DNA of 64,000 nt from Tretioscincus oriximinensis (Eukaryota > Chordata > Lepidosauria > Squamata > Gymnophthalmidae): assembly GCA_022410635.1 (NCBI GenBank), contig JAJVDF010000365.1:406684-470683 (forward strand), in the 5' to 3' direction. A program made the position numbers and the translations under genes. Below the pieces are notes generated by a model, which worked only from the letters and a program-made list of their open reading frames with translations, did no database searches and was not told where the DNA came from. Position 1 is the stretch's first letter; every line of letters begins with the position of its first letter. Shown here one piece after another: positions 1 to 11,199 of this stretch.

Positions 1-227
1 AATGGATACTAAGATAGTTGTCTGGATGTAGCCTCCGGGATGGAGCAACAGGCAGGACTTTTGAAATACCATTTGCAGGGAGTCACGAACAGGAGCAGCA
101 TATTTTGCTTACCTTTGTTCGGACTGCCCAGGTGCATCTGGTGGGCCTCTGTGTGACACAGAATGCTGGACTTGATGGGCTGTGGCCTGATCCAGTATGG
201 CTCTTCTTATGTTCTTATGTTCTTATG
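1..227 (+). mobile_element. CR1-like LINE 3' end
   Basis: It contains the 3' UTR block that recurs across the window (gcagggagtcacgaacagg, gcccaggtgcatctggtggg, gatccagtatggctcttctt) and ends in three TTCTTATG octamers (204-227), the CR1 style of 3' terminus. Confidence 0.8.
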
Positions 228-229
228 AT

Positions 230-560
230 TAAAATATTAAAACAACAGTATCTAAACGGAAGGGAGACCAGTTTTTTCAGCCAAAGGCCAGGCTAAAGAG
301 ATGCGTCTTTAAGCATTTTCTGAATGCTTACAGAGATGGAGATAGATGCACTACAAGGAGGAGACTATTCCATAGTCTTGGGGTTGCCATGGAGAAGACC
401 CTATCCTGAGAGAGGTGATACAACCACGAGGGCCTGCTCTGCAGATATTAAGGCATGGGCAGGTTGATATGGGAGAAGGCCTTCTTTAGGTATTTGGGGT
501 TCAAATTATTTAGGACCTTATAAGTTAAGGTTATGTATGTAAGTTAAGCTTGAGAAGTAG
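230..560 (-). mobile_element. L2-like LINE 3' end
   Basis: The reverse complement encodes remnants of the L2 C-terminus (AFSxxxPxxW and the conserved LHWLP-type tail region) and matches the plus-strand copy at 4470-4915, e.g. ggagactattccatag and gatatgggagaaggccttc. Confidence 0.65.
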
Positions 561-628
561 ACTCTATCCAGAGATACTGCCTGAAGTAAGGCTCAGTGGG
601 AACAGACTCCGAGTTTTGGTCTAGCATA

Positions 629-822
629 GGCTGACCAGATGAGCCCTTTTGGAGGGAGTTGAAAACCCATTTTGGGGGTGCCTACTGTTTTTTTCTGAGG
701 AAAAAAAATTAATAAAAATAAAAATAAATCTTTTTTTGAAAAGATTTTCCTCAGAAAAAACTGGTAGGCACCCCAAAACTGGGTTTTCAACCCGTCCCAA
801 AAGGGGTCATCTGGTCAGCCTA
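629..822. mobile_element. Foldback MITE with GGCTGACCAGATGA terminal repeats
   Basis: The terminal inverted repeats (ggctgaccagatga at 629-642; tcatctggtcagcc at 807-820) extend into long complementary arms around an A/T-rich centre. The element is bounded by the 10-bp direct repeat gtctagcata (619-628 and 823-832). The duplication length suggests hAT-type transposition. Confidence 0.8.
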
Positions 823-832
823 GTCTAGCATA

Positions 833-1400
833 TGTATTGTGCCAATAATCCCAAATTGGAATTATGCAGGAAATGGTTGTTGTCCATCCCAGCTTCCCTC
901 AACCCATAGGGCTGGTTGGCATAGATCCCGAAGAAGCAGGAAATCTTTTTACCTTCTGTTTACCTTTGAATACAATACCCCCATTTAGTTTAGTAACATA
1001 TAAAAGTGGCTAGAAATGCACGTTAGCATTTTATTCAGCTGCGATTAGAGTTGTATAAAACATGTTCAGTTAATTCACTGTCCATAGTAAACCAGGGTAT
1101 TTACATGGTTCACAACCGCGTGGATAGTTTTATGAGAGGGCTGGGCAAATTAATGGAGGCCAGGTGTTTCAATTGCTATTCAAATCAGTGCTTAAATTTC
1201 ACTTCCAGGTTGTAAAATTAGGCCTTTTTTGCAGGAAGCAGGGAACAAATGATGGTTTAGTCCGTCTTCTGCTTGAGACGCCCAGAACCAATTGTGGAGA
1301 CAGAGGATGAGACAGGAAGATCGACTAGATGGGCTTGTCCCAATCCAACAGAACACCTCTTAAGTTCTTACTAGTGGAGCTGCCGCGACTGCTTCAAGAA
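833..1400. other. Unassigned intergenic sequence
   Basis: A/T-rich, no coding frame of note, no repeat that I could match elsewhere in the window. Confidence 0.4.
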
Positions 1401-1403
1401 TAT

Positions 1404-1545
1404 GCTGGGCATCCAAGCTTTTATAATAAGCCCTTGTCATTGTGAAAAAACAGCATAGAAAAGCAGGCAGAAATACAAATTAAAACCATAAAACAAGAAA
1501 CAGGAATTCTGTCAGGAAGTAGAGAAACAGGAAGCAGGCAGTTTG
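1404..1545 (+). repeat. Interspersed repeat, same family as 57415-57785 (3' part)
   Basis: gctgggcatccaagctttta, agaaaagcaggcagaaatac and ggaattctgtcaggaagt recur at 38990-39090 and 57660-57780, and inverted at 44950-45030 and 51775-51910. Confidence 0.6.
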
Positions 1546-2012
1546 GCTACTATTCTTTCTGGGATCCCTGTGACAAAAAAGCAGTCATGCTTACATGCTA
1601 CACAATGTGGAAGATCATGAAACAGGGCAGAGATGACTTCCTACTTGCTGCATCTACATTGGTGATCTGGGTAGAGCAGCCCAGGTGGACTTTGGGTGAT
1701 ATTTTAATGTCCATAATGCCTGAGCCATCCTGAGCAGAATGCCCGGGTAGAAAGAAAACCAGGGTCTTTAACTCTCACCCAAATAGGGGACTTTGAGGAG
1801 ACATAGTTTGTAATGGGGCAACAATTGCTGAAGTCTGTTGTGTGAAAGGATGAAAGGTTTCAGAGCCCTGACATTTTTTTTCTGGGAGCCATCACCCTAT
1901 CCTGGGTGCCCATTTCTTTCGCTATTGAAAGTGGTAGTACAATCTCCAGGTTTGGCCTGTAAATCCTAAAGCATGAGCAGATCAACATGGCAGAAGTCAT
2001 TCCTTTAGATTA

Positions 2013-2142
2013 GGGTTATCAGATAAAATGCAGAACAGACGTTTACAGGTACAACAAACATTAAAGCTGCATTCGGTAAAAATGGCTTTCTTTCATATCC
2101 ATTAAAGGTGCAAACTTCTATTCCAGAATTTTTGTGTTAACA
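2013..2142. mobile_element. Palindromic MITE, GGTTAYCAGATAAAA termini (copy 1)
   Basis: It starts gggttatcagataaaatgca and ends with the inverted form (attccagaatttttgtgttaac). The inner ccattaaaggtgcaaacttcta is shared with copies at 34017-34190 and 37808-37955. Confidence 0.6.
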
Positions 2143-2274
2143 TTCCATCAGGTGTGAATGGGTACATGCCTGAAGTGGAACTAGGTACTTTCTCGGCTCA
2201 AAGTAATTCAAGAATGTGGAATAGGGCCTTAGTTACAACAAGAGCTGCAAACGTCATCTATACTATATATAAAA

Positions 2275-2945
2275 GCGAGAAAACAATCGTACTTTCAATC
2301 TGGACTGGAAGTACGACCTCAAAAAGATCGCAGAATGCATGGCGTGTTGCTGGAAGTGTATACCTGAAGTGTATAAATTCAAGCACGGGATAAATAAGGT
2401 GAATAGAGAAAAAATATTTTCTCTATTGCACAACACTAGGACCAGGGGCCCTTCCTTGAAATTGTTGGGCAGAAGAGTGAGGACAGGCAAAGGAAAGTAT
2501 TTTTTTTTCATCCAGAGGATCATCGGACTGTGGAATTTACTTCCAGAAGAGGTGGTGGTAGCTAGCAGCCTGGCTAGCTTTAAGACAGGAATAGACAAGT
2601 TCATGGACACAAAGGGTGTAAACGGCTACTAGGATGGATGCCTTGATGCTGCCTCCGTGATGGAGCAACAGGCAGGATTCCTGAGATGCCATTTGCATGG
2701 AGTGGAGAACAGACAAAGGAAAGCATTTTTTTACCCAAAGGGTCAATGGTCTACAGAATTCACTTCCAGAAGAGATGATAGCTAGCAGCCTTGGTAGCTT
2801 TAAGATAGGATTAGACAGGTTTGTGGACACCAAGCTACTAGAATGGATGCTTGTGGGATGGAGCAACAGGCAGGTTCCTAGAGTGCCATTTGCAGGAAGT
2901 TGTAAATAGGCGAAGATTTTACCTTCTTCTGCTTGAGGCTGCCAC
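2275..2945 (+). mobile_element. CR1-like LINE 3' region, partly duplicated
   Basis: The translation resembles the CR1 ORF2 C-terminus (Y-K-x-x-H-G-I-x-K-V-N-R-E, then NTRTRGPSLKLL and F-F-x-Q-R-x-x-G-L-W-N-L-L-P-E-E-V). The GLWN...FxxGxDxF segment is present twice (2500-2640, 2740-2850), suggesting two overlapping insertions or a local duplication. Stops break the frame. Confidence 0.75.
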
Positions 2946-2949
2946 CGTC

Positions 2950-3640
2950 CTCCACACAGGAGGCATTATTGCTCACTGCCAGTTTCACAGAACTACCAGA
3001 TCCGATGTCGAAACCTATGTTGCTTCACATTCTTTCCCCATACAACCCAAAACACAACACAGATAAATGCAGATGATCAACAGCTGTGGAAAATCGTGCT
3101 GTTTTTAAACACAATTTGTTTAAATCGCAAATAAAATGTATGCTAGCCCGGTGTTTTTACCCATGGGCCTTGAACGTAGAAGAGAAAGTCACTGAGGAGA
3201 AATGCCCATAGAAACAAACGGCGTACATAGAGAGGGTGCTACCTGGAAGTGGTAGCGCGAACGGAATAAGAAGAGATAACGTATCTGAAATGCGTCCAAG
3301 ACTGCAGCTCCATGAAAACACTTTGTGATAACTAACCGCACTGATCCTGTACAAGTTAGTCAGCCCTGAATCATAACACCAATGAAGGAGAAATGGAAAG
3401 TAAACCCCAAACTGTGAACTACTGGGTGGGTTCCGCCCTGTTTGCATAGTGATATTTACCCTGCACCGGACCACTGAATCATAGAATTCTGGGGCTAGAA
3501 GGGACCCAAAGGTTACCTGGCCTTACTCTTTGCAGTGTTTGGGAAAGCAGCTTCTTTGTTTCACTTTTGCAAAAATAAATTACACAACGACCGCACATGT
3601 CTACACAACCTAAGCATGAACATCTTTACAATTTGGCGAG
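2950..3640. other. Mostly unassigned; short CR1-like scrap
   Basis: 3478-3550 (gaatcatagaattctggggctagaagggaccc) is the minus-strand CR1 block seen more clearly at 29762. The rest shows no recognisable gene or repeat. Confidence 0.4.
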
Positions 3641-3649
3641 GGGGCAATT

Positions 3650-3935
3650 TGTGTCCAATTCTGGGCACCCCAGTTTAAAAAGGCCATTGATAAACTGGAG
3701 CAGGTTCAAAAGAGAGTTACAAGGATTGTGAATGGTCTGGAGACAATACCCTATGAGGGACAGATGAAGCATCTATGGAGGTTCAGTCTGCAAAAGAGAA
3801 CTGCACAAGAGAGGAGACCTGATAGCTGCTGACAAATATCTGAAGGTCTGTCACAGAGCAGAGGGATCAACTTTGTTCTCATTGGCACATGGAAGGCCTG
3901 GAAACAATAGGATTGAAGTTACAAGGAAGTATATA
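3650..3935 (+). mobile_element. CR1-like LINE fragment, avian-type subfamily
   Basis: tgtccaattctgggcacccc, gagcaggttcaaaagagagt and gacctgatagctgctgacaa correspond to the CR1 ORF2 tail (VQKRVTRIVNGLE, SLQKR). The frame is broken. Confidence 0.65.
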
Positions 3936-4465
3936 GAGATTAGATATGTGCCCATCCTCACCCAATAAGGACGGATGCGGAGAAAACGGCTAAGGTTGGC
4001 CTCTGGCTGTATACAGCCTTGTAGAAGTCCCTCATAGAAGGGCCTTCTTTTGAGATCATAGCTGGAGGAAAGAGAGGAACGGATTGATAGGCAAGATTTT
4101 GTAACTTACAGAAGGGAGAAGCACCAAAAAGGTTACACCAGAGAGCTCGTGTAATGAGCCATGCCCAGACTCCAGCTGCATCAAGAACAGAGCTATAGAT
4201 AAGATGGAAGTTCCACAAAGAGTTGAAGCTAACAACTGATTGAAACTTGCTCATATTTATCTCTGTCTCTGTTTTAGCTACCATCTGGGGGAGTTCCTTT
4301 GCAGGGTATGCACATCTAAGACTCAATCTTCCCTTAGTTGTGTTGCCAGCTCTCCAGCGTTCCTCATGTATAGCTGAAGTAAAGCCAGTTTCAGTTTACC
4401 TTGTGTGCAGCACAAGATGTTTCTTCTAGTTTTTCAGGACAGAAGATGATTTAAAACTGGCTGGA
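3936..4465. other. Unassigned intergenic sequence
   Basis: No persuasive coding signal; the open frames of about 120 and 60 codons in this stretch lack recognisable motifs. Confidence 0.35.
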
Positions 4466-4469
4466 CACA

Positions 4470-4915
4470 CATCGCGGTGGTCTTGAAAGAGCTGCACTGG
4501 CTGCCAATATGCTACCGAGCCCAATTCAAGGTGTTAATTTTAACTTAAAGAGCCCTAAATAACCTGGGCCCCAAATACCTAAAGGAAGGCCTTCCCCCAT
4601 ATCAACCTGCTCGTGCTTTAAGATCTGCAGGGGAGGCCTTACTAGTTGTTCCACCCCTCTCAACAGCAAAAGGAGTGGGAACCTGGGGCAGGGCCTTCTC
4701 AGTGGTTGCCCCCAGTCTATGGCATCGTCTCCCTCTCGAGGTGCATTAGTCACCATCATTGTATTCTTTTAGAAAATATTTGAAGACGCACCTCTTCAAC
4801 CTGGCCTTTGGTTGAAGAAATGCAGTTTTTCTTCCCAGCTACAGGCACTGTTTTTAATATGTCTAGTTTGTGCTTTTTTAATCATTGACTGCCCTTAGAC
4901 CTTCAGGTGTAGGGT
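4470..4915 (+). mobile_element. L2-like LINE 3' end
   Basis: gagctgcactggctgccaat begins the ELHWLP motif. It is followed by Y-R-x-Q-F-K-V-L, N-L-G-P-K-Y-L-K, G-R-A-F-S-V-V-A-P-S-L-W and a 3' tail (ccttagaccttcaggtgtagg). Confidence 0.75.
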
Positions 4916-5415
4916 GGTATGGTGACGGCTTGGAAGGGGTGTGGCTTGTCTTGGTATCCCTGATGGGCGGGGGAAGATAGAACAGGGCTACAGCCAATCC
5001 CGATCAGCAATGAGCTGAAGGGAGGCCTATTTAAGGAAGAGGGAGACTGAATGATAAAGGACTCTTGTTTGAACTCATGCTGAGGGTGAGGGGGACAGGA
5101 GATGGTACAGCAGAACTGGGAGCAGCACGAGAACCTCCTGCAGACTCCGATATCGTGTACCCCTGCACAAGATCCCAGATCTCGTGCAGGAATACACGAG
5201 AAAGAAAATGGCTGGGGGGCCCTTACATGGGGCAGCCATTTTACCAGAAGTGACATCATTTTGATATCACTTCCGGTATTTACCTCCAGGCAATGGTGCT
5301 CAGATTTGGGGCTGCACCAGATCTCAGGCTTCCTGCCCCATTGCTGGCTTCCGGCACTTTCCAACACTGCGGTGCAAGTCTTCGGGGACTGTTGCTGGCG
5401 AGAGGGAGCAGTCAA
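4916..5415. repeat. LTR-like promoter fragment and GGAAGTGACATCA-type repeat
   Basis: 4916-5060 (ggaaggggtgtggc, agccaatccc, ctatttaagga) resembles 60330-60450, with CCAAT and TATA-like boxes, so it may be a degraded LTR. 5105-5290 carries gcacaagatcccagatctcgtgcagg and agaagtgacatcattttgatatcacttccgg, modules shared with 27165-27310 and 46500-46740. Confidence 0.45.
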
Positions 5416-7185
5416 GAGTGAGTCTATGAGTAAGATTTAGTCAGAAAGTTGATTACTGATATTATTCAGCATCCATATCGGGGCCAGAGGATTAGGCAAG
5501 AACAGGGAAGTGGGAAGCTTACCTGTTTATGTAGAGGCCAATTCTCTGGGAAAGACCAGTGAGTGGAGAGAGAGAATAACAAATCTTATAAAGACAGAAA
5601 CATTATTTGGAGTCATTTTGAATGTGCTTCTGCAGTTATCATACTGAAATTCTATCCAATCACTCAGCCAGAAGGTGGAAACACTTTTATACCTAGTAAA
5701 TTCCTTGTGTTTAAGCCAAAGTGAAGAAACTAAAAACAAATACCCAAGCTACACTGTTTCCGGAGTTCTTTTATTCTGTTGCAAACTTGTCTCAGAAATG
5801 AATATCTTGCACAGCCCAGAAGGTGAAACTAGAGAATAAAGCTTCCTCCTTACATAACAAAGGGATTACCTGGTGATCTGTTCCCTATCAAAGTGACACA
5901 AGGCCATGCTAAAGTTTATCAAGGAAAAATAGTTAATAAAGGCATTAGGGGAGACCTTTCATAGGTGGGGTGTAAACAGCGGCGGCTGATGCAGTTTGGG
6001 GCAGGGGGGGACGCAGGTTCCTCCAGCCTCAGCAAAGTTAGGAAAGTGGCTGGGAGGAGTCACATTCAAGCACTTACTGGTCTCTCTCTGTGTCTGCAAG
6101 TTGAATATCAATACAAAATGGCCCCTCTATGGAGACTGAGAGACTGTAGCCCCTCCTGGGCAGCCCTCCCATTGGTTCTGGGATTGGCGACCCCTTTTCT
6201 TAATTAAAAAAGCTGCCTGGAGCTTTTTGATTTGTTGGCAGCAGCTCTATGAAATTCTACGCTTGGCCAATGGTTTTCCATTGTTTTCTATGGAGGTTAA
6301 TCTATAGTTTTCTATTATTTTAATCTCTGGGTGTTCACCGCACCCCACAAACCCAGAGGCCAGCCACCACTGGGTGTAAGTATAAATAAATAAATTGCTG
6401 CCAATTGCAAAAGTCCCAGTTCCCTCGTAAAAATCCAGCCTCTGTTCTTGCCAGAAAGCTCTTCCCCCCACCCTCCCCCTGTTCAGTCTCGTGTCCATGT
6501 TTAATAAACAAATGTGTCTGCTTTGGCATTTGTGTCGCTCCTTTGTAAGGAAGATGCATAATATGGCGTCTGTCAGATTGCCTGGCCCGAAATGCAAATC
6601 CGACACCCAGAAAGGTTGAGATGCCTGAACAAAACAGAGCAACAGGAGACCAATTAATTGCCCGACATTTTCGAACTCCAGACATCTTTTTAGGAGGAGA
6701 ACGCAGAGGAGCAAGTGCCACACATTTGAGCCAGCCTCTGAGAAACCAGCCCTCCGATTCAACACGTACGTTTCATCCACCTTCACCTGTGAAGAACTGG
6801 GCTAGAGCAGAGGGAAATGAACTGTTTTTCTTCTGCTTGAGAACAGGTGAATTATTTAATCCAGCTTCAGTCCACTTTCAGAATGGGAAAACATGGCAAC
6901 AGTAAAGCGAATCGCAATTTTCTCCCAACAACATTCTAAACCCAAATTAGATTCTTTTTCTGAATGAAAGTCGAAAGCAACCAACCTGCCACTTTGCAAA
7001 TGTGAAAGGAGCACCTTCTCCCATGTAGATTTGCCCATGCATTAAGATCCCCAAGAGAAGGCCTTGTGGGTGGGTTTAAAACATTTTATCAATGCGTATT
7101 TTTGAAAATTTCTTAATCTGGGACCAATGGTGAAGGGCAGGATATAAATCATCTTACATATAATAAAACATGTACCACAGTGTCC
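5416..7185. other. Unassigned intergenic sequence
   Basis: No gene recognised. 6860-6890 (ccagcttcagtccactttcagaa) recurs at 23510-23530 and marks an unnamed DNA-repeat family. 6240-6780 is open for 179 codons on the minus strand but has no recognisable motif. Confidence 0.35.
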
Positions 7186-7189
7186 AACA

Positions 7190-7525
7190 TTCTGAGGTAT
7201 AACAACCAATGAGTGGGCTCAGAATTTTGGCAGCCTCCAGAGGCCAGTGACACAAGGAAGGAAGGAAGGAAGGAAAGAAAGAAAGATGGAAGGAAGGAAG
7301 AATAAAGGAAGGGATGGACTAAGGAACTGAAGGAAGGAATATAAGGAAGAAAGAAGGAAAGAAAGAAGGAAGGAAGGAAAAATGGAAAGAAAGAAGCAGC
7401 AAGTGAAAGATGGATGGAGTGAGTGCAGGCATGGATGGGAACAAGGAGGAGGAGAGTGCAGAGTCTTTTGCATGATTGTAATGCAATGGGCTAATTCTGC
7501 TATTAATTAATTAATTAATTAATAC
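7190..7525 (-). repeat. Pyrimidine-rich interspersed repeat with GGAA expansion
   Basis: On the minus strand it runs from gcaatgggct... via a (TTCC)n body to agccttccaaaattctgagc...attggttgttatacctcag. The same end blocks flank 48570-48890, 49625-50015 and 55655-56300. 7250-7400 is expanded (GGAA)n. (TTAA)n lies at 7502-7522. Confidence 0.6.
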
Positions 7526-8189
7526 ACCAAATTTCCTTAGTCCAAAGGCAACTTTAATCTTACCTCCTCCCAACCCAGGACTTTCAACAATGTTTTTGTT
7601 GCTGCAACACCCTTCCATATCTCCTCATACTTTGCAAATCAAAATAGGAACACCCTTTTACATCCATATTATTTTACAAGAGCAAGCACTGTGCAGGCTG
7701 ATATTGTCTCCCATTCCATGTTGGCATCTTCTCTTCTGCTGTGTACAAATAACTCAACCTTTACTGATTGACAAGCTGAGAGAACGCAGGCACCATCGGT
7801 TAAAAATATGCCAGAAAAACATGTTAATGGTCCTATAATAAGTCATCGACATCTCAAAATATACGTTCGCAGCTGCAATGTGCAAAATTGCCAACCGTGG
7901 GCTGCATGACACCTCACTGTTGATATTCAGACACTGACATGTTTTCAGCCAGAAAAGAAAAACAGTATCTATTCCCCCACAAAAGAATTTAAGTGCCAGG
8001 GACCACAGGGAGAGACCAGAAACTTCTGGCAAAGAAGAACAATGGTAACAGGTCTTGCTAAGAAAATGTTATCAAGGCATTCAAAAATAGAAACACAAGC
8101 AGGCATAGTTTACTAGGGGAAAGGACGAGAAAGCTGTCTGTCTATGATACATTTCAATCATTGGACATAACATTTTTATATGGTAGATT
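7526..8189. other. Unassigned intergenic sequence
   Basis: No repeat or gene recognised before the PLE block. Confidence 0.35.
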
Positions 8190-8602
8190 TCAAAGAAACA
8201 GCCGTGTTAATCTGGGTCCAGAAAAATCTAGCAAGGGGTCTCCTAGTACCTTAGAGACCAACAAGAAAAAGGTAGTCAGTTTCAGAGAAATAGCCCTGTT
8301 AGTCTAGTAGAAAGTCCAACAAAGGAGCTAGCAGCACTTTGAGACTAACTTGAGAAAAGTGGGTGGCAGAAGCTCTCGTAGACACGTCTACTTCTTCAGA
8401 TGCTGAGGGACTAATGTCAGGGTCAGGGATTTATAGAAAACTGTGTATGAGAGGTGACAAAGCACATGCAAATGGGAAAAGGTGATGAACTGCAGGTTAG
8501 AAAAACAGGTAAATAGCAGAAACTAATCCTCGCATGTGAAAAAGTCCCTGGGGCAACAAGAGGCAATGTCTCATAGTAAATCAATCAAATACTTACCAGG
8601 TT
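8190..8602 (-). mobile_element. PLE 3' ends, two subfamilies in series
   Basis: 8275-8602 is the PLE tail on the minus strand, with the recurring block that reads (on the other strand) agtctcaaagtgctgctagc and gctatttctctgaaa. 8190-8272 is a related shorter tail (aaacagccgtgttaat, gtaccttagagacc). The same tails recur near 9.2, 16.2, 17.2, 29.2, 32.9-33.6, 50.6 and 58.0 kb. Confidence 0.7.
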
Positions 8603-9068
8603 TCATAAAAATGTGTAATTGGCCAGGAAAACATTATCTTTGTTAAGTCCTTTGTGGATGACTTGGAACTTATGAATGTATTCAAGTTCTGCAGCTTCCC
8701 TTTCAAATCTTCCTTTCTGGTTTCCTTGTCCAAGGACTGCAGTCCTGAGGTCTGAGACAGAATGTCCTAGAAGGTTGACGTGTTCCGCAACTGATTTCTG
8801 TGTGTTGCCATTTCGAATATCTGATTTGTGTCCATTTATTCTCTGGCGCAGGGATTGTCCTGTTTGCCCAATGTAGAGTGTAGAGGGGCATTGTTGGCAG
8901 AAAATGGAATACACCACATTAGAAGACGAGCATGTAAAAGTCCCTCTAATGTTGTGGGTTGTGTGATCAGGTCCCATGATGACATTGCCAGGGTGGATGT
9001 GTGAGCAGAGTTGGCATCTGGGTTTGTGGCAGGGTCTAGTTCCCATTTCTCCATCCGTGTCCTGTGTT
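8603..9068 (-). pseudogene. Penelope-like element, GIY-YIG endonuclease region
   Basis: The minus-strand frame contains a Cys-rich linker (C-x4-C-x2-C and nearby), then V-V-Y-S-I-F-C, L-Y-I-G-Q-T, and L-R-Q-R-I-N-G-H. These are the two GIY-YIG motifs and the catalytic Arg followed by His as found in animal Penelope-like retroelements. The reverse transcriptase upstream is missing: the element is cut at a head-to-head inversion (9001-9140). The first ~25 residues of the open frame come from that inverted copy. It is a 5'-truncated transposon remnant, not a host nuclease. Confidence 0.8.
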
Positions 9069-9240
9069 CTTTGTGTGAGTAGTTGGATGGAGAAATGGGA
9101 ACTAGACCCTGCCACAAACCCAGATGTCAACTCTGCTCACGCATCCACATGTCTACAAAAGCTTATGCCACCCACTTTTCTCAAGTTAGTCTCAAAATGC
9201 TACTAGCTCCTTTGCAAGAAAAAGGTAGGCAGCAGGAGCT
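9001..9240 (+). mobile_element. Inverted partner copy of the PLE, head to head with the GIY-YIG copy
   Basis: Arms 9001-9055 and 9086-9140 are inverted repeats of 55 bp with one mismatch and a 30-bp spacer. 9141-9215 then continues straight into the PLE 3' tail on the plus strand. This head-to-head layout is a known product of PLE insertion. Confidence 0.7.
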
Positions 9241-9700
9241 TTCATAGACGTCTACTTCTTTGGAACCAGTCCTATGCTTCAGATGTCTTTCAATTTTGTG
9301 AGCTAACTTGTCTTGGATCAAATTTTTGCTTGTGAAGTGAGAACCTACAAAGAGGGAGACAATAGAAATCATCTCCTTAATATCATACCTTCTCTTAGAT
9401 TTGAGGCTGCTAGGGTGGGTTAATAAAAAATACTGTACTTTCCCATGTAATAAGGTTTTCATGCCCTACTTTGCTGAAAGAATCATGAGGCCAGGCTGGA
9501 GCTCTCGGAATCTCTTGTAGTCATGTCCACATGTCACCCGTGATAGCCCAAAGATGGGAATCGTGCAATGGAAGCTGCAGGAAAAAAGCTTGATATTGGA
9601 TCTTTCTAACTTATTAACTGCTGAATCCCTTCAACTGCTGGATCCCTGTTGTTGGGTTGCCAACAATATAAAAAACAATACAAAATTAGCATATTAAATA
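9241..9700. other. Unassigned sequence after the PLE pair
   Basis: 9225-9260 is a second PLE-tail scrap (gcaggagctttcatagacgtctacttctt). The remainder has no visible gene. Confidence 0.35.
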
Positions 9701-10060
9701 CAGTATCAAAACAATATCTGAAGATGGAAAGGAAAATGGCATTTCTTCAACCCAAGGCCAGGTGAAAGAGGTGCTTCTTCAAGGATCTTCTAAAAGAATA
9801 CAATGGTGGTGACTGATGCACCTCAAGGAGGAGACTATTCCATAAACTGGGGGCAACCACCAAAAAGGCCCTGCCCCAGGATCCCACTCCATTTGATTAT
9901 GATCATGAGGGATCGGACAATTGAACCAGAAATTAGAATAAATGCAAGAGCAGATGGTTTAGAATTGCTTACAGTGGGGAAGGTTTGGGTGGGAGGGTTA
10001 AAGCTTTTTGGATTGGAAGAAATAACTGTAAATGATTGTAAATGATTTATCTTCTATATA
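9700..10060 (-). mobile_element. L2-like LINE 3' end
   Basis: atttcttcaacccaaggccaggtgaaagaggtgc, ggaggagactattccataaa and gggcaaccaccaaaaaggccctgcccc match the reverse complement of the L2-like tail. Confidence 0.65.
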
Positions 10061-10289
10061 AATAATTACGTTGCAGCGATTGCCACATTAAGAGACGCGA
10101 ACAAAAAAACTGTCCATCAGAGGTGATTGGACAGGGTGCACTAAAGTCCACCCACCCCACCCCCCTAACAGACAGTCCGCACTAAGCCACCAGAGGTGTC
10201 TGTGGTTGCAGCCAAGGGAGGCACTACAGCCCCATTAGCACTGGGGGGTTGGCACAGCTTGGGCCAGGCCAATGGAATCTGCCATGGGC

Positions 10290-10620
10290 TGCTCTGAGCA
10301 AATGTACGATGGCAACACATGCCCTGGTCTGCAGCAAGGAGACACTGGATTTCAAAGCGCTGTGTCAGCCATGGAGAGGGATGAGCGCCCTCTATTGGCC
10401 TCAGCTCTAGCCAACCCAGCAATTTGAAAGCAAGAAATTGCAATTAGATAAATGGGAACCATCACAGCATGGTAGGGAAGACAGAATTTAAGCCTTCAGG
10501 CAAAACATAGCTTATGTGGGGCAGGGTATAAAGGTAAATAAATAAATAAATAAAATAAGCCACTTTGAGTCCTTCTGGGTGAGAAAAGAGGGGGATAAAA
10601 ACCCAGTTCTTCTTCTTCTG
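10290..10620 (+). mobile_element. tRNA-derived SINE
   Basis: It shows the family body gagcgccctctattggcctcagctctagccaacccagc, aatgggaaccatcacagcatgg and the tail ggataaaaacccagttcttcttc. The tRNA-like head is degraded. Confidence 0.65.
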
Positions 10621-10809
10621 TAAGGCCCGACCTGAGCCACGGGGACTTGGCACCTCGCTCACTGCTTTGTAGGCAGGCTGCTGCTGGAAGCGGTGAGCGA
10701 AGGTGGCACCCATGGCTGCATGCGGGCTTTTCACTAGTTAATAATATAAACTAGTGATATCAGCATATAAAGCCCTAAACGGCTTGGGCCCTGGCTAGCT
10801 GCCTGGGCA

Positions 10810-11040
10810 CTACGATCTCAAGGAGTAGGAGAGGAGGAAGAGGAAGAAGAAGAGGAAAAAGAGGAAAAAGAGGAAAAAGAGGAAAAAGAGGAAGAAGAAG
10901 AAGAAGGAGAAGAAGAAGAAGAAGAAGAAGAAGAAGAAGAAGAAGAAGAAGAAGAAGAAGAAGAAGAAGAAGAAGAAGAAGAAGAAGAAGAAGAAGAAGA
11001 AGNNNNNNNNNNNNNNNNNNNNGCAGGAGGAGGAGAACTA
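10810..11040. repeat. (GAA)n microsatellite with a 20-base assembly gap
   Basis: Purine-only triplets run from about 10825 to 11002. Bases 11003-11022 are N. The true repeat length is unknown. It sits at the junction between an L2-like scrap and a minus-strand SINE tail. Confidence 0.95.
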
Positions 11041-11195
11041 GGTTTTTATACCCCACTTTTCTCACCCAAAGAGACTCAAAGTGGCTTACAAGGGTATTTT
11101 TCACCTGGATAGAGCCCCAGGCCAGTAGAAGCTGCTCACCCCTTCCCACGTCTGACACAGAGCCTCCAAACCCTGATCTCCCAGATGAGAGACCG
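11030..11195 (-). mobile_element. tRNA-derived SINE 3' half
   Basis: ctaggtttttataccccacttttctcacccaaagagactcaaagtggcttacaag is the reverse complement of the SINE tail seen at 36080-36120 and 45920-45990. Confidence 0.65.
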
Positions 11196-11199
11196 TCTC

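Noticed and set aside
7250..7400. CRISPR-like or satellite array
   Set aside because: Plain GGAA/AAAG microsatellite inside a dispersed repeat.
8603..9130. Host GIY-YIG nuclease gene
   Set aside because: The motifs and flanking tails are those of Penelope-like retroelements, and the start is made from an inverted copy of itself.
10775..11158. Poly-Leu protein
   Set aside because: Minus-strand translation of the GAA repeat, crossing an N gap.
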